Source: Marsupella aquatica | Lineage: Eukaryota; Marchantiophyta | NCBI GenBank assembly: GCA_973895155.1 | Contig: OZ316891.1 | Coordinates: 1,116,001-1,180,000, forward strand | Direction: 5' to 3' | DNA length: 64,000 bases | In this document: positions 46,158-58,304 of the stretch, one piece after another | Layout: every line of letters begins with the position of its first letter | How positions within the stretch are numbered: position 1 is the first letter of the stretch | Notes under the pieces: model-generated | What the model was told of the DNA's origin: nothing | Seen by the model: only the letters and a program-made list of their open reading frames with translations | Database searches by the model: none | Position numbers and translations under genes: made by a program

Positions 46158-46984
46158 CGATCTTAAAGTCTGTCAATCCGTTCCCCCTTGTGGATTATGT
46201 GAAACCATGCTGAAGTGCTATGAGCCGCGTCAACTTCTTTAGACAGGGTCCATTATGAAAGCGTTGGGTGGATGTTTCACCCATGTTAAGTGGGAAATAC
46301 ATCTGGCTATAGATAAGGGAATTGTATGAGCCAGCATGATTTGCGGGGCTCGAAAGTGAGATTGAAGTTGAGAAATGGTCCCTTGATCCATTTTTTTTGA
46401 GCCGGCACCATGCACAGTAGAAATTTCGATAGGACGCAAACTTGCACGTTATGTAAAAGAGGACCTTTGTTGGGACATAGTCCCATCCCGGGTCTTTAGT
46501 TCCATCAGGTAGATCTCGATGTCTTCGCGAAGTTATTTCATGGACAATTTGTCCATCGAACTGGCAGTACTACAGTAGTATTATAACAATTTTGTGTCGA
46601 GATTTCGTACTGCCAGACAATTTTTGTGGCGAAGTTATTTCATCACACTCGCAGTACTTTTGCCTCCTGTGTGTAAATTGGTCTAAAGCTTTACATTCTT
46701 TCACGCTTAGATTTTCAAAAACTTAGCCGGGCTTGTTTTACCTAGCCCCTTTTTGGGGAATCAAAAGGTCTTTAAGAAAATCTTTCAATGGGTCAGGAAA
46801 TATTGCCAGGCACACTTGTTATATGCCCCCTTACAAACCTAAACTTCTTTTGGTAATATAAAAAGTACTCTTACATTGGCCAGTCTGAAAACCTTGAATG
46901 CAAATTTTTTTGTTACTGGTTCACCATTTTTGAAGGATTAATATAATATTATGGACAGATTATCTTAATACCCATGCATTACAT
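46158..46984. other. 3' flank of CTU1; hairpin at 46561-46616
   Basis: No gene. A perfect 10-bp inverted repeat (CTGGCAGTAC at 46561-46570 and GTACTGCCAG at 46607-46616) encloses a smaller palindrome TACTACAGTAGTA. The phrase CGAAGTTATTTCAT occurs on both sides, near 46528 and 46632, suggesting a small inserted or rearranged unit. Confidence 0.5.
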
Positions 46985-47345
46985 AAAAGGTTTTGATGTG
47001 AGAAAAGATGTTGAGATGACAATTATGTCAAGGTAAAAAAGATGTGAATGAGAGAAAGAGATGTCAAGACGAGGAAAAGAAGTAAAAATGAGAAAAATAT
47101 ATCGAGGAGAAAAAAAATGCCGAGATAAGAGAAAGATGTTATGGTGAGATATAAATGAAAAAAAGATAATATGTTGAGGTGAGAAAAGATGATGAGATGA
47201 GAAAAAGATGCAAAGCTAAGTAAAAAATATCGATGAAAGAAAAAATGTCGAGGGTAACTGTGGTGGTGAGATAAAGATGTCAATTTGTAAAACATGGCAA
47301 GATGAAAAAAAATGTCAAGACAAGGTAAAGTTGTTGTGGTGTTCA
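46985..47345. repeat. Purine-rich degenerate tandem repeat
   Basis: About 360 bp built from variants of GAGATGAGAAAAAGATG with irregular spacing. This explains the Phe/Leu/Ser-rich antisense frame at 47023-47352, which is not a gene. Confidence 0.75.
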
Positions 47346-50300
47346 ATAACATGTGTATTATATATAAAAATTAGAGACCCAAGATAACAATCACTTAATC
47401 ATAGAGTCCAAACACAACCAAGTGATACGAAAAAGAATGTTATTTTATTTTAAATTTTAAAGAAATAAATATTTCATAGTTTTTTTATACTCAAGTCTTT
47501 CCAAAAATTTAAAGCTAATATCTAATTAATTAAATTCCAATTTTAATAATAAAAAATTAATTTGTTTTCAATTAATTTTTCATCTTGGTTAGGTTTGGGC
47601 AAGCTACGGGCAGCTTGGGCAGAGGCAATTACTTAGATTAAAAAGAGTATAGATGGATCTGAGCTTGAAGACAATTAGATTAAAAGAGGTATGGATGAAT
47701 CTAAGAGTCCCAAAAAGCAAAGGGCTATGATTGGTTACGGACCCCATTAGAGGTCCTTTCCAAAATTTGAGACTCCACAGCGTGCCACATCATCATGGCG
47801 TGTTCCAAACAAGAATGAATTTATTTCCAAATTAAAATAACTCATCCTTTCGTGTTTGTGGCAAATTCTGGGTAAAATTTAGGGTGCCATGCCGTAAAAC
47901 AAAATGTAATTTTATTTGACATAACCATTTTAGTTACCTTCTTCTTACGTAAAAACATAAGATAAGTAATAAATAGTTCAATATTCGCAACAACAAAATG
48001 GTTGCCAAACTAAGGCAACCGTAACCAACTCTGCATTTGGTACTAGGCAGGCAAGCTCTTTCCATGTGAAATCACCCTAGACACAACAAGCTCTACCTAA
48101 GTGGGACATTGAACATTGTAAAGATTGTCGAGATGTAGGAATACAAACTCATAGTGGAATGTGAAGCTTAAGACAAGATGAATCGTAACAAAATCTAATA
48201 AAGCAAAGACAGAAGATTGGAACTCAACAAAACCGTGCGTCAAATTGATCACAAAGGAAACCAATTATGCTTCCTTCAAGGTGTGCAATCTGAGCCATAG
48301 TTGCACGGAGAATGGGTCACTTGCCATGCTCTGGACTCCATTGGTAATGTACAACCCCCTGTTTCAGATTGAGTTCTAGTAAAGGGCCATTGGAGATTCT
48401 GTTCGTTTAGCTTCCAAAAAATTAGGGATCACAATGTAAGGGGAACTTACACTGGCTATCATTCATTTACAAGTCGTCCAAACAACACATTTCCAAAGAA
48501 TTTTATTGCAAATGACTGGGGTCGTCTTACTATATACCTATAAATACATGTTCAACATCACACGTTGTCCAACACAAATATCGGCTACATTAATTTCAAT
48601 CTTAACATCTAAAATTACAAACACAAAAGAGATAGGGGTCCACGAACTAATTCACAATTTATACCCTACTTTATACTGAGTTTGTAAAGTGAAATGTCCT
48701 TGACCCTAGTGCATTGATAGAAGACTCCCACTCCCTATATCTTTTGTTCTGTTGGATACTTTCTTGATTGGGAAATTGTGTGCTTCATTTTCATTTATAC
48801 TACTGAAATCTTTTCTCTCTCTTTGGTTAGATTATTTTAACATGTTAATGTTTGGGGACACTTCAAATTTGAATGACTAGCGTGTGCACCCTTGGATTAT
48901 AGAGCTGCTTTGGTGTCACCCTCCTTCCTCAAACTATGGTAGCAGGACATGACCGTACCATAATGGTGGGTGGTGGGCTTTCCAATGCTCTCTGTTGACG
49001 GTTAACAAACGTTACAATAGATCTAGTAAAATATTTGGTAGAGATAGATGAGAATAGTAATGCTTGATCCAACCAATACTGGTTGCTTAGGGAGGTCCTA
49101 GCCGGAGGCATCCAGCCAGTACGCCATCGGCGGAGAAGCTTCATCCAAGGTGGAAATCTGACTGACATATCACACCCAGTTGGAGGGGTACACAGAAAAC
49201 AGGGTAGACTAAAGTAGTGCAGAACTCAATTGCTATCCAAAATTGTAGAATCAAGAAGAAGCCAATTCAGCTCTCATGGCAACTGATGAGCAACCTAGCT
49301 CCAGATCGAGATTGGAAACACAATGGACTTTTACTTCTAAATTCTGTTGACAAGGAACAACAGCTGTCCGTCATCCCTGAACGTACATTATGTATAGGAG
49401 AGTGAAGACTTGACTTGGGAGCTAGAATGAGAAACCTCAAAACCACTTACGGCAAGATATTCTTGAGGGTGCCGGTTGTTCTGCTCATAATAAGGTTGAT
49501 CAGTTTTGTTGGCGAATCATGGGACCTGTCACCAGGTCACCAGATTAATGCACTGAGTTCTATACCCCAAAAGTTTGCAGAAGGAAAAATTGTCAATCAC
49601 AATGGTACTACTTTTGCCACCTGTACGTAAGTTAGTTTCAAGCGTTATTTTTGATAGTCATCAATCTTTGCAACTACCCTAGTGGAGGATTTCCGAAATC
49701 AGCAAGAATGGGAACCCTGTTGGAAACCGTCAGCTCAGACTAGGCAGCAATGTCAGGAGCAATGCAGAACATGAGAATGCACACAATCTCCTACAAGACA
49801 CCAATGATGAAGAAACTCTTGAAATATCCATAGCTCATGAGAAAGAACATGTGAAGTATGAGGGAGAGAATGTACTCCCTCCAACCTATATCCCCCAAGA
49901 GAGACTAAGATGTGTGGGCCTAAATAAGTGGATCTTATCCTAAACTAACCAAGGGTCAACTACCCCTAGTAAGGCCAAACTAACTAAAGTCGGGAACTCG
50001 AGTCAATTCTTAACAAACCCCACTCCAAACAATTTGTCAGAGCCCAGACAGTTGAATTGGTCATGGGTTGGCTACATGCGCTTAATTAATCATGCTAGCC
50101 GTTTCTCCATAATCATTTGAGATTGAAGGAAGCAAAGAACTTGAAGTTCAAACCTGTACCAAAGAGAGAATCATCTGGACTGACCAACGGAGGCTCCCCT
50201 CAGCGGGCCCCTCAGTCGGTGTTTCCTATCAAGGATGCAACACTCTAGACTGTACTTTGAAGAGGTCGAAGCAGCCATTGTCCATACATCAGATCTGATC

Positions 50301-50388
50301 AGACTTAGAAAATATATGCTTGAAATTGGAAGCTCTCATCTCCTTGATACAAGGTGCATGGGTCCAACTGACCTATTTATATTTGCAA
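47346..50388. other. No gene supported
   Basis: AT-rich. Frames at 48929-49168, 49217-49405 and 49415-49630 are short and unrecognised. The last few hundred bases would be downstream of the minus-strand ankyrin pseudogene. Confidence 0.4.
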
Positions 50389-51417
50389 TTAAACAGATGT
50401 TTTTTCGTACAAGTACCTGATCAGGGAGTTTCTTGGGAAACAAATCCCAAGCAGACTAACTAGAAAGGAAAAAAATGCAAATAGAATTATAACTCCTCCA
50501 ACAAACATAGTAGTCAGTGCCAAATTTGAACCTAGTGCTGATGTAATTTTGGGGCGGACAACTGCCAAAGAGCTGGAAGCAAAAGCTACAAGGACACTAA
50601 CAATTGAGAGAAAAACAACACCAACTGCCAATGTTACCATAGATTTTGTTGGTCGTAGCTCATCAAACATTGCTTGTTGTGGCATGGGGAGTGACGGAAT
50701 GAGGGAGAATATTATTGCAACTATTGCTAGGTAAAATGATAAGGTGTCGCAGAAGAGAAAAGTTGCCACCCAAGTATTTGTATACTCCATTTGATTGTCT
50801 TATGTATAACTTTGGGGAGGCTGTAAAGGTCCCACAAATGATGCAGTTGCAACTAAAGTAGCAGTAACAGATATTGCATTTGCGGCATTATTCAAACTAT
50901 TCTGAATTGCTGCAAACTCCTCGGCCTGTTTTTCGTACCACCATGAGAGAAACTTGGGACTTGAGCTCAACTTGCCTGCTTAGAGGGTAGGGGACTTGCT
51001 TTGCTTTGTTAGTCTTGAAAATGTTGCAACCTCCTTGCAATAATAAATTTACACAGCCTTGCTTATCTACAAGGTAATTGTCGTCAACAATCTTCTCCAC
51101 CTTCCCACGTTGGTCCTTCATAAGAAGATGTTTACAACTAACATAGTCCAGCAAATGGCTTTTGAATTGAAGTGACTTATCATGGCAATCAATCATGCCA
51201 TCTCTCATAACACAGTGGGAGCCGTATTCTCATTTGTGTCTTCAACAAAAGGATCAAAGGAATTGTCCATGAATAACTTCAGGCCTTCATAATTTCCCAA
51301 AGTTGCAGCAAGATGCAATGCAGGCCACCAATGTTTGAATACATAAATATGGTTTTGGCTAGTGCGTGACGGTGTATGTGCCTTTGCTTTGTATAGATAG
51401 TGTCCTTCCTGCCACAT
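50389..51417 (-). pseudogene. Ankyrin-repeat / PGG-domain protein (ACD6-like), broken
   Basis: Reads on the minus strand as the C-terminal half of an ankyrin transmembrane protein. First comes an ankyrin repeat (PALHLAATLGNYEGLKLF, about 51340-51285). Cys/Gln-rich linker follows (51208-50960), and then a PGG-type segment with conserved WWYEKQAEEF (about 50943) and ISVTATLVATASF. Three to four hydrophobic helices (50790-50389) complete it. Breaks are a one-base loss near 51222, a frame change near 50950-50990, and a TAA at about 50803 inside the PGG segment. The usual PGG triplet reads PPQ. Family members are plasma-membrane or ER proteins linked to immunity and salicylate signalling. Upstream exons, if any, were not found. 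Either a decayed paralogue or a gene with sequencing errors; three independent lesions favour decay. Confidence 0.75.
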
Positions 51418-52815
51418 CCAAAGTTGAGATACTTAAGGTTCAGCTCTAATACTAACTGTATTTGCAAATAATTAAAAAGTGAAATCAGCAAAAAGACTAA
51501 AAGGTTTCTAGAATTGTGAGCCAAAGAGCAAACAAAATCAATATATAGGCCTGGAGTGAAAGCATACAAACTCTTTTAATAAGTAGCTGAGTACGTGGTT
51601 GAAAATGAGGAGAAATAGATTTCTATAAAAGTGAATTAGTAAACAATGAAATGAAAGGGGCCGTGAGTGGACACCTTCAGTAAATGACTGTAAATTAGGA
51701 AAGGACCATGAAAGAAGTTTAATTTGATTCTTACCTGACTAAATGAAACAATGAGACTCTATTCCTATATTTAAACATTAATATATTTAAAGATTCCATT
51801 CTATGTGCAATGAAAGAGATCCCACCCAAATTTAATGCTCAACTTCTCATTCATGGAGTGAAACCAGTTCCATTAGAGCAAGCCAATCCAGATGCTTTAT
51901 TGGTGTTATGTAAAAACTGTGAACAGCCTAGAAAATAGGCACAAGCATTACAAATACTTGAGTAAAGTGATCGGATAAAAGTCTCATAAAGTGTAGATTG
52001 AAACTTAAATTCTGAATGAATCTATATAGCACTCTGTTCTTATGCATTGAGAAAGTGCACAAAACAAAGAAGCCACCAAAATGTATTATTGCTAAACATA
52101 AAGAAAGGACTCATCCAATGAAACTTGAGTACAAACAGGTTATTAATAATACAACTGACAGTTTACCATGACATATCTTGGGCTAGCTAGGGTCATGGCA
52201 AATTTAGGTGAAATATCTCTCTGCAAATAGAATCCATATTTTTTACTCAAATCTAGAATATAACGTTATTGTTTTCTATTTTGTCATGTAAATGACTCTT
52301 AATTGTGCATGAATGTAAACCTAAGACTCAATTAAAAATTTAAAGTCACTTTGATTATCATTTTCTCTTTTGTCTTTTATTGAAGATATACACATTGCTC
52401 TTTCATTTGTTTAGTGTTTGATTCTAATAAAAATCAAAAGTTACTCCTTTTGAGCTAATAGTTTTTCATGCTTTCACTCCAAGTCAAAATTATTTGCTAT
52501 TTGGGTCACAAGCAAGATAGAAACTGCTTCCTTGTCCTGTTTGAGATTATTACATTTGAAGTGCAGATTCAAATGACAATACTGTAATCAACAATGGCAA
52601 CCGGGATGGCAAAAATCAAGACAAAACCAAGTCTTTATCAGTGAGTATCATCACATGAAAGAACTTAACCAAAATGCAATTCTTGATGAATGCTAAATAA
52701 CATATGTTTAATACTGTCTGATGAATATTTGAAATTATTGTCCAAAATAATAGAACCTAAAACTCTTGCCTAGTCTAATTAGGAATTAAATGTTACTTTG
52801 TTTTTGCCTTGAACG
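51418..52815. other. No gene supported; AT-rich
   Basis: Possible upstream intron or flank of the ankyrin pseudogene. No further ankyrin exons were recognised on the minus strand. Confidence 0.4.
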
Positions 52816-52819
52816 GAAA

Positions 52820-53530
52820 TGAGGAAAAACACTTGGTAGGCTCTCCCCACCCCTATAGTGTGCATATATTCATTGTAGACAAGTGTGACATATATTGATT
52901 GTAGGCAACCCAGTATAGGGTGAGCTGTGACATACATTCAATGAGGAAGAACACTTAATAGTAGAATCCCCCCACCCCTATAGTGTGACATATAATTATT
53001 CATTGTAGGCAATCGAGCTAGTATAGGATGAGCCCCCACGGATCCAACAAGGACTTGCAAATGGGGAAGAACATTTATATAGTAGACTCTCCCCATCCCA
53101 ATAGTGTGACATATATTGATTGTAGGTGACCAAGTACAGGGTGAGCTGTGACATACATTCAAGTAGGAAGAACACTTAGTAGGCTCTCCCCACCCCAATA
53201 GTGACATATTGTGACATATATTCATTGTAGACAACCAAGTATAGGGTGAGCCCCCATGGATCCAACAGGGACCGATAGATACATTCAATGAAGAAGAACA
53301 CTTAGTACTAGACTCTCTATACCCCAATAGGGACATCATTGTAGGCAGCCAAGTACAGGGTGAGCCCCAGCCCCATGGATCCAACAGATACATTTAATGA
53401 GGAAGAACACTTAGTAGAGATATCATTGTAGGCAACCCAGTACAGGGTGAGCCCCCATGGATCCAACAGGGACGGGCATCAGGATGGAGCTAGAGAGGAT
53501 TCAGGGTGAGCCCCCATGGATCCAACAAGG
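52820..53530. repeat. Degenerate minisatellite, ~100-180 bp unit, six or more copies
   Basis: Repeated modules occur in a constant order: GAAGAACACTTAGTAG, CTCTCCCCACCCC(A/T)ATAGTG, GACATATATT-ATTGTAGGCAACC, (C/A)AGTA(C/T)AGGGTGAGC and CCCCATGGATCCAACA. Units vary in length by loss of modules; the last two, near 53450-53560, are the shortest and contain AGGATGGAGCTAGAGAGGATTCA. Antisense frame 52938-53393 is a translation of this repeat and not a gene. Confidence 0.85.
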
Positions 53531-53549
53531 ACCAGCAGTAGGATGGAGC

Positions 53550-53775
53550 TAGAGAGGATTCATTCAGGGCTGCAAAGTGGCCAATTCAACCAGGGGCGAG
53601 GAGGAAATCATAATTCCATACACTACCCACAAATTAAACCCATCCCACCCACAAGTGCCCTTAGTTCACTCCCTTGTGCCCTGGGTGGGTGCAAGGGGGA
53701 ATTGAACCTGGGACCTCTCAGTTGAAGGCACTTGGGGTATAATATTTTAATCACTAGATCAATTAAAAAACTATT
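53550..53775 (-). repeat. tRNA-derived SINE-like repeat, copy 2
   Basis: On the minus strand TGATCTAGTGATTAAA (about 53763-53748, A-box-like) is followed about 40 nt later by GAGGTCCCAGGTTCAATTCC (B box, about 53720-53700), the spacing of a pol III internal promoter. Downstream sequence (ATGATTTCCTCCTCGCCCC) matches the copy at 8.92-9.11 kb. Better A box than copy 1. Tail and target duplication not determined. Confidence 0.55.
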
Positions 53776-54039
53776 CTCCCAATATTTGTGATGATTTTTA
53801 CAGTCATTTGCAATGTCATTTTCAATGTCAAAAAACAAAAATAATAAGGTCCAAAGACATAGTGAAGCTCATGGCATGGGCGTTGATGGCAAGGTGTCGG
53901 GCGAGGGGCACACTCGCAATGTAGGGTAGCCCCTCGATCTCACATGGGTGGGGAGGCGGGGCGGCGAACGAGTGGAGTGATGGTGAATGTGAAAAAGAGA
54001 AGACCCAAAACAGGAAAATCGGGAAAAGGGGGAGGTTAA

Positions 54040-54118
54040 GGTTTAAAAGGAACATAAGAGAAAAAAAGGAACATAAGAGAAAAAAAGGGAAAAAAGGGAA
54101 AAAAAAGGAAAACATCAC
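54040..54118. repeat. A/G-rich simple repeat
   Basis: GGAACATAAGAGAAAAAAA occurs twice in tandem and is followed by (GGGAAAAAA)n-like units. Simple sequence. Confidence 0.8.
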
Positions 54119-54255
54119 CTCTCATTTTGTTCTACTTTTGTGCTTGTCATAGCTAGTCTTTTGTGCAATGACATCTTTTATTCAAGAATTTTTTTGTGCA
54201 AGGAGACAAGAAAAAAAAGAAAAGGGAACTTTTGTGGCTGCCGTAGCCACTATTT

Positions 54256-54596
54256 TGTTAGGTATTTACTCAAGGTCTAGGGTTACGACATGTAACCATA
54301 GTTAGACTAACCGTAGTCGGAGACGTGGTTAGGTTAACTGGGATGCACACTATATGCCAAGCGGTGTTTGCTTGGATAAGCGGAACTTAGGCTCATTGTT
54401 ATGGAGCCACTTGAGAGATGAGGAGAACTTACACTGTGGAGACTTGGTATGACCGACGGGCTTAGAGTTCAGTAAAGCTCTTTTGTGTGTTCCCGTGGAT
54501 GTAGCCTCAAGGAGGTAAACCACGTATCTCGGTGTCAACTATTGTGCGTTGGATGGTTCATGGGCTTTCCGTTGCGATTGTCGTCTATGCTCAACA
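54256..54596 (+). mobile_element. Solo Copia LTR with TATTT target duplication
   Basis: 341 bp, beginning TGTTAGGTATTTACTC and ending TATGCTCAACA, and aligned along its length with the LTR of the 35.3-41.9 kb element but in the opposite orientation and more diverged. TATTT occurs immediately before (54251-54255) and after (54597-54601). This is the product of LTR-LTR recombination that removed an element's interior. Inserted within a degenerate repeat region that continues on both sides. Confidence 0.93.
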
Positions 54597-54601
54597 TATT
54601 T

Positions 54602-55362
54602 TGCACAATGATATCTCGGGGGGTCACTATATGAAGGGTCATACATCACGTGCGACGGTTTGGGTCATTTATGACCCCCCTAAGTCACTTTCTAGAAAGT
54701 TGTACGGCACCAATCATGTGATGACACGTATGCATTTTGCAATTAAACAACCATATATTTCCATAGAAGACTTAATAAGTCTTCCGCCAAAACCATTTAA
54801 ATGGCCCTACACTTTGTCGCACATGATATGCCACTTCCATGGAAGTGACCCCCCCAAGAATGATATCTTTCACTCAACAAATTTGTTTGTGCAATAATGT
54901 AATTTAACAATTTATTTTTTATTCAACGATATCTTTTGCACCAGGATCTATTTCTCAACAATATCTTTTATGCAACGCACGGGCATTGAAAGGATACCAA
55001 AAGAATGGTCATCTTTGCTAAACCCTAAATCTGAAACCGATAATATAACATTGTGCAAATCTATAGAGTGGTCGTCATTCAAATGCAGGGTCATTTTGGG
55101 TAAAAACCAAGAAAAAGACTCTCTTCTTCTCCTTGACTTTTTATTTCATAACATCTTTCACATAACGACAACTTGGGTGAACGACACCTTTTTTCTTATA
55201 ACATCTTTACTTTTGACAAAATGACACTTTTAACAACATATTTCACATAATGGCATATTTTTTGGCAAAATGGCTTCACTTCATGACATCTTTCACATAA
55301 CAACATCTTGGGTGACATGACATCGTTTGTGCAACACACGGGTATTTTTCCCTCAACAATGT
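54602..55362. other. Degenerate repeat region around ACATCTTT and GCAACGCACGGG motifs
   Basis: Contains scattered copies of (A/C)ACATCTTT, TTCACATAA and GCAAC(G/A)CACGGG(C/T)ATT (about 54975 and 55331). These resemble the sequence before the Helitron-like end at 55550, so the region may be the body of that element, with the solo LTR nested in it. No gene supported; the 121-codon frame at 54532-54897 starts inside the LTR and lacks a domain. Confidence 0.4.
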
Positions 55363-55530
55363 CTTGGCCGACACGACATCGTTTTTCTCCACCGCCTCTT
55401 GGCCGACACGACATCGTTTTTCTCCACCGCCTCTTGGCCGACACGACATCTTTTCTCTCAACTACCTCTTGGCTGACATGACATCTTTTTTTCTCAACGA
55501 CATCTTGGCTGACACGACTTCTTTTGTGCA
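55363..55530. repeat. 35-bp minisatellite, five units
   Basis: Units begin CTTGGCCGACACGACATC at 55363, 55398, 55433, 55468 and 55504 (periods 35, 35, 35, 36). The first three are nearly identical and the last two have diverged (GGCTGACA). The 35-bp period is not a multiple of three, so the antisense open frame here is coincidental. Confidence 0.92.
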
Positions 55531-55550
55531 ACGCACGGGTATTGAGCTAG
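55526..55550 (+). mobile_element. Helitron-type 3' terminus (plus strand)
   Basis: GTGC-AAC-GCAC stem-loop (55526-55536), then 10 nt, then CTAG (55547-55550) followed by T. The terminal GGTATTGAGCTAG(T) matches the minus-strand terminus at 5044 (GGTATTTGAGCTAG(T)) apart from one T. The 5' end (TC after A) was not identified, so the extent is unknown; the 35-bp array may be subterminal sequence of the element. Confidence 0.6.
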
Positions 55551-58304
55551 TATTACATAGAGTATTGAATAAATGGGCCTGGAAATTACCATTGTCAGGC
55601 TTAAGTTTTTTATAGTGAGTACCTACAGATTAGCCCTCTTTTCGAGGATCCAAAAAGATCTTTCGAATAGAGCCGTCTGGAAACATTGGTTGCCATTCTT
55701 GTGGGATTGAATATTATAAATACAACATAATTATTAATTATTAACACAATACCAGGACACTTATTCTTCAAACTACACTGTCTTGCAGCACATGACCCTG
55801 CCATATAATTGGAATCTGGAAATCAATGTCAACTTGCTAAATAGTATGGCTTTACCCACCTGACCTGCTGAGGACTGCTATTTTCAGAGGTACTAATTAT
55901 TTGTGTATGTAAATAATTAGTTACATCTATGAGGGTCTTTTCTTTGTACATTCATGTAATTATTTGGAACAACCCCCTTCGAAACTTTGAGAATTGTAGT
56001 TCAATCATAATCAACTAAGGTCAAGCTTTCAATTAATCCATGTCAAGACTAGCTTTTAATTCTATTTTCATCCTTACTCCCCTACTGATCAAGTATCTAA
56101 AACAAAATTTATTCACAAATCTTGCTCTTTGGTTTATGTTCCAGTTCATGTGCCCACCTAAGCTTAGCTACAGCCACCACCTTGAAATTTTCTCATCAAT
56201 AGTGTGAGCAAGTCAATCTATATATGTTCAACTCTCATAATGTCCTGACCACTTTCTAGACATTGGGGGTTAACATTTTAATCTATCCTTCTTTTGAGTT
56301 TTAAGTTTGTCCTCTCCGGACCTCTTTGGCCCATTTTGGCAAATTGGTCCTTCTTCTCCTCATAATGTACATACTACTCGAACTAGCCTTTATGCGCAAG
56401 CTTTAGCTTGTAAATAATGGTGGTCACCATATCATGCCTGTCTCCAATTCCACCTCCAACTGCAATTGTACATGACCCCAAAATCATAGTAGAGGTTTCA
56501 CTCTAGACCATATGCCCTTAATATTCTAGTTTTTAATGGTGCTTTACTATCAATGCAATCATCAAACACTACAATCAACTATCCCGCCAAAAATCTCAGC
56601 CTACAAATTGGGAAGAGTGTGAGCCAATCCTGGCCCTTCATCAAAAAACCATTTTGGGCATTCAGATTTATCCAATCATACATCCCTCTTCTCTCATCTT
56701 TCTGCCCAGAAGCCCCCTGCCCACCCATACCTTCCGGAGATGAAAATATTTAATTACAATTTGTAATCTATTTATTATCTAAAAATCAGAATTATATATA
56801 GAAAATGAAGCTCGATGGATAGACCTCTAGGTTTGTCAAAAATGCTCCCACGGATTTTTGCAACTTATATGGATAGTGTTGACCTCACAATGTCAAAGGG
56901 CATATTCCTAATTACTCCATCTGGATTGTATAGTTCCTTTCTACTGTCCATGGGATCATTGTTTTCATTATATATATATAGTAAAAATAATAATATATAG
57001 AAATTAAGGTGTGCAAGTCAGGCTAGTAAAACATAATATATGATACACTATCAAAAAGTGAAGTCCCCTTTGTTAGGTAGATGTACAGTACAACAGAAAA
57101 CCATACTATGCTTTAGAACTCTTCTCACATACCTTACACACTAGGGTACCACAATTATATCTATTTAAGAAAGTACAACTTACTGTAATTTAGCATAGAC
57201 TTCAGTTGAAGGATTCTTTTCTTGGTATTAATGTTTTTACACTTTCCATTTTGGATTCTTGGACTCATTTGGAATTTTTATTGTCACTTTTAGAGTTTAT
57301 TGTTAGGAGTATAAGAAGAAATGTCTGTCTTTTTATTTTGCTACAGGACAAAATAACTAGATCTGTTCACTGATGACCCTTAAATTTATATATGGAGGGT
57401 GATGGTCCACATGACTGTGCCAACTAAGTCAGACTTGTAGTGTATTAAACAAGTCAAACACACATGGAATCCACTCTTGATGTTGACAAATGGACAGGTG
57501 CAATAGTTCTAGGGCAAGTTCTAGTGAGCTTCTAGTAAAATATTTGGTATGTTTAGCCCAATGGCCGTGCGTTACACAATAGTAAGTGAAGTTGAGTGAA
57601 AGTTCCATTTGACTTAAGCAAGATGGTCAGGCAGTCAAACAATGTGCAGGGAGTCAATGAGTCGATTTGGCAACTCACTGGATTTCAAGGAATATTCAGG
57701 GTTGGGGAGAGTCAAGGGTTAGTCGTGGAAAAGGTACATAGTGGCACCTTTAGGTCCATCTCTGTCATGGTTAGGAAATTGAAGATGTCAATGCAATAAT
57801 CCAAAAACCATGCAAGGTTCCCACCAGAATGACATGTAACAAACAGACCATGAGAAATATAGAGCATAATTATTGCATACTATTTAGCTAGAAATTTCAA
57901 AATAATTCTCCCGGGTATGCAACTCTTGTATAATAGGCAGGGGTCTACATTTTTATATGGACTACAAAGTTAGTTATATGAAAAATCAAAATTTGAAAAA
58001 ACCTGGGTTACTTTTCCAACCAATTATGTAGATGGTTGTACAATAAGAAGCAGGTTGACACTTACAAGCTAGGCACGCCTTGTGGCAAAAGGGTACACCC
58101 AGAATGAGGGTTTGAACTACTTGAACATTTTCTCACAAGTTGTTAAATTCAATACTATCTGTGTTTTACTTGTGATTGTGACATTCTATGATCTTAAGTT
58201 AATCATTTGGATGTAATTAGCTGCATGGATTGTTTGATGTGGAGATGTGTATGACTCAGCCTTGATCCAGGTTTTATTAACGAGAAGACCACTCAGACAC
58301 CTGG
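55551..58304. other. No gene supported; AT-rich
   Basis: No recognisable domain, RNA gene or bounded repeat. A (TA)n run lies near 56970. Confidence 0.4.

Noticed and set aside
47023-47352. 109-codon hydrophobic antisense frame
   Set aside because: Translation of a purine-rich low-complexity tract.
52938-53393. 151-codon antisense frame
   Set aside because: Translation of the degenerate minisatellite.
55196-55531. Antisense repetitive frame with many Lys/Arg/Cys
   Set aside because: A by-product of the 35-bp minisatellite; the unit length is not a multiple of three.
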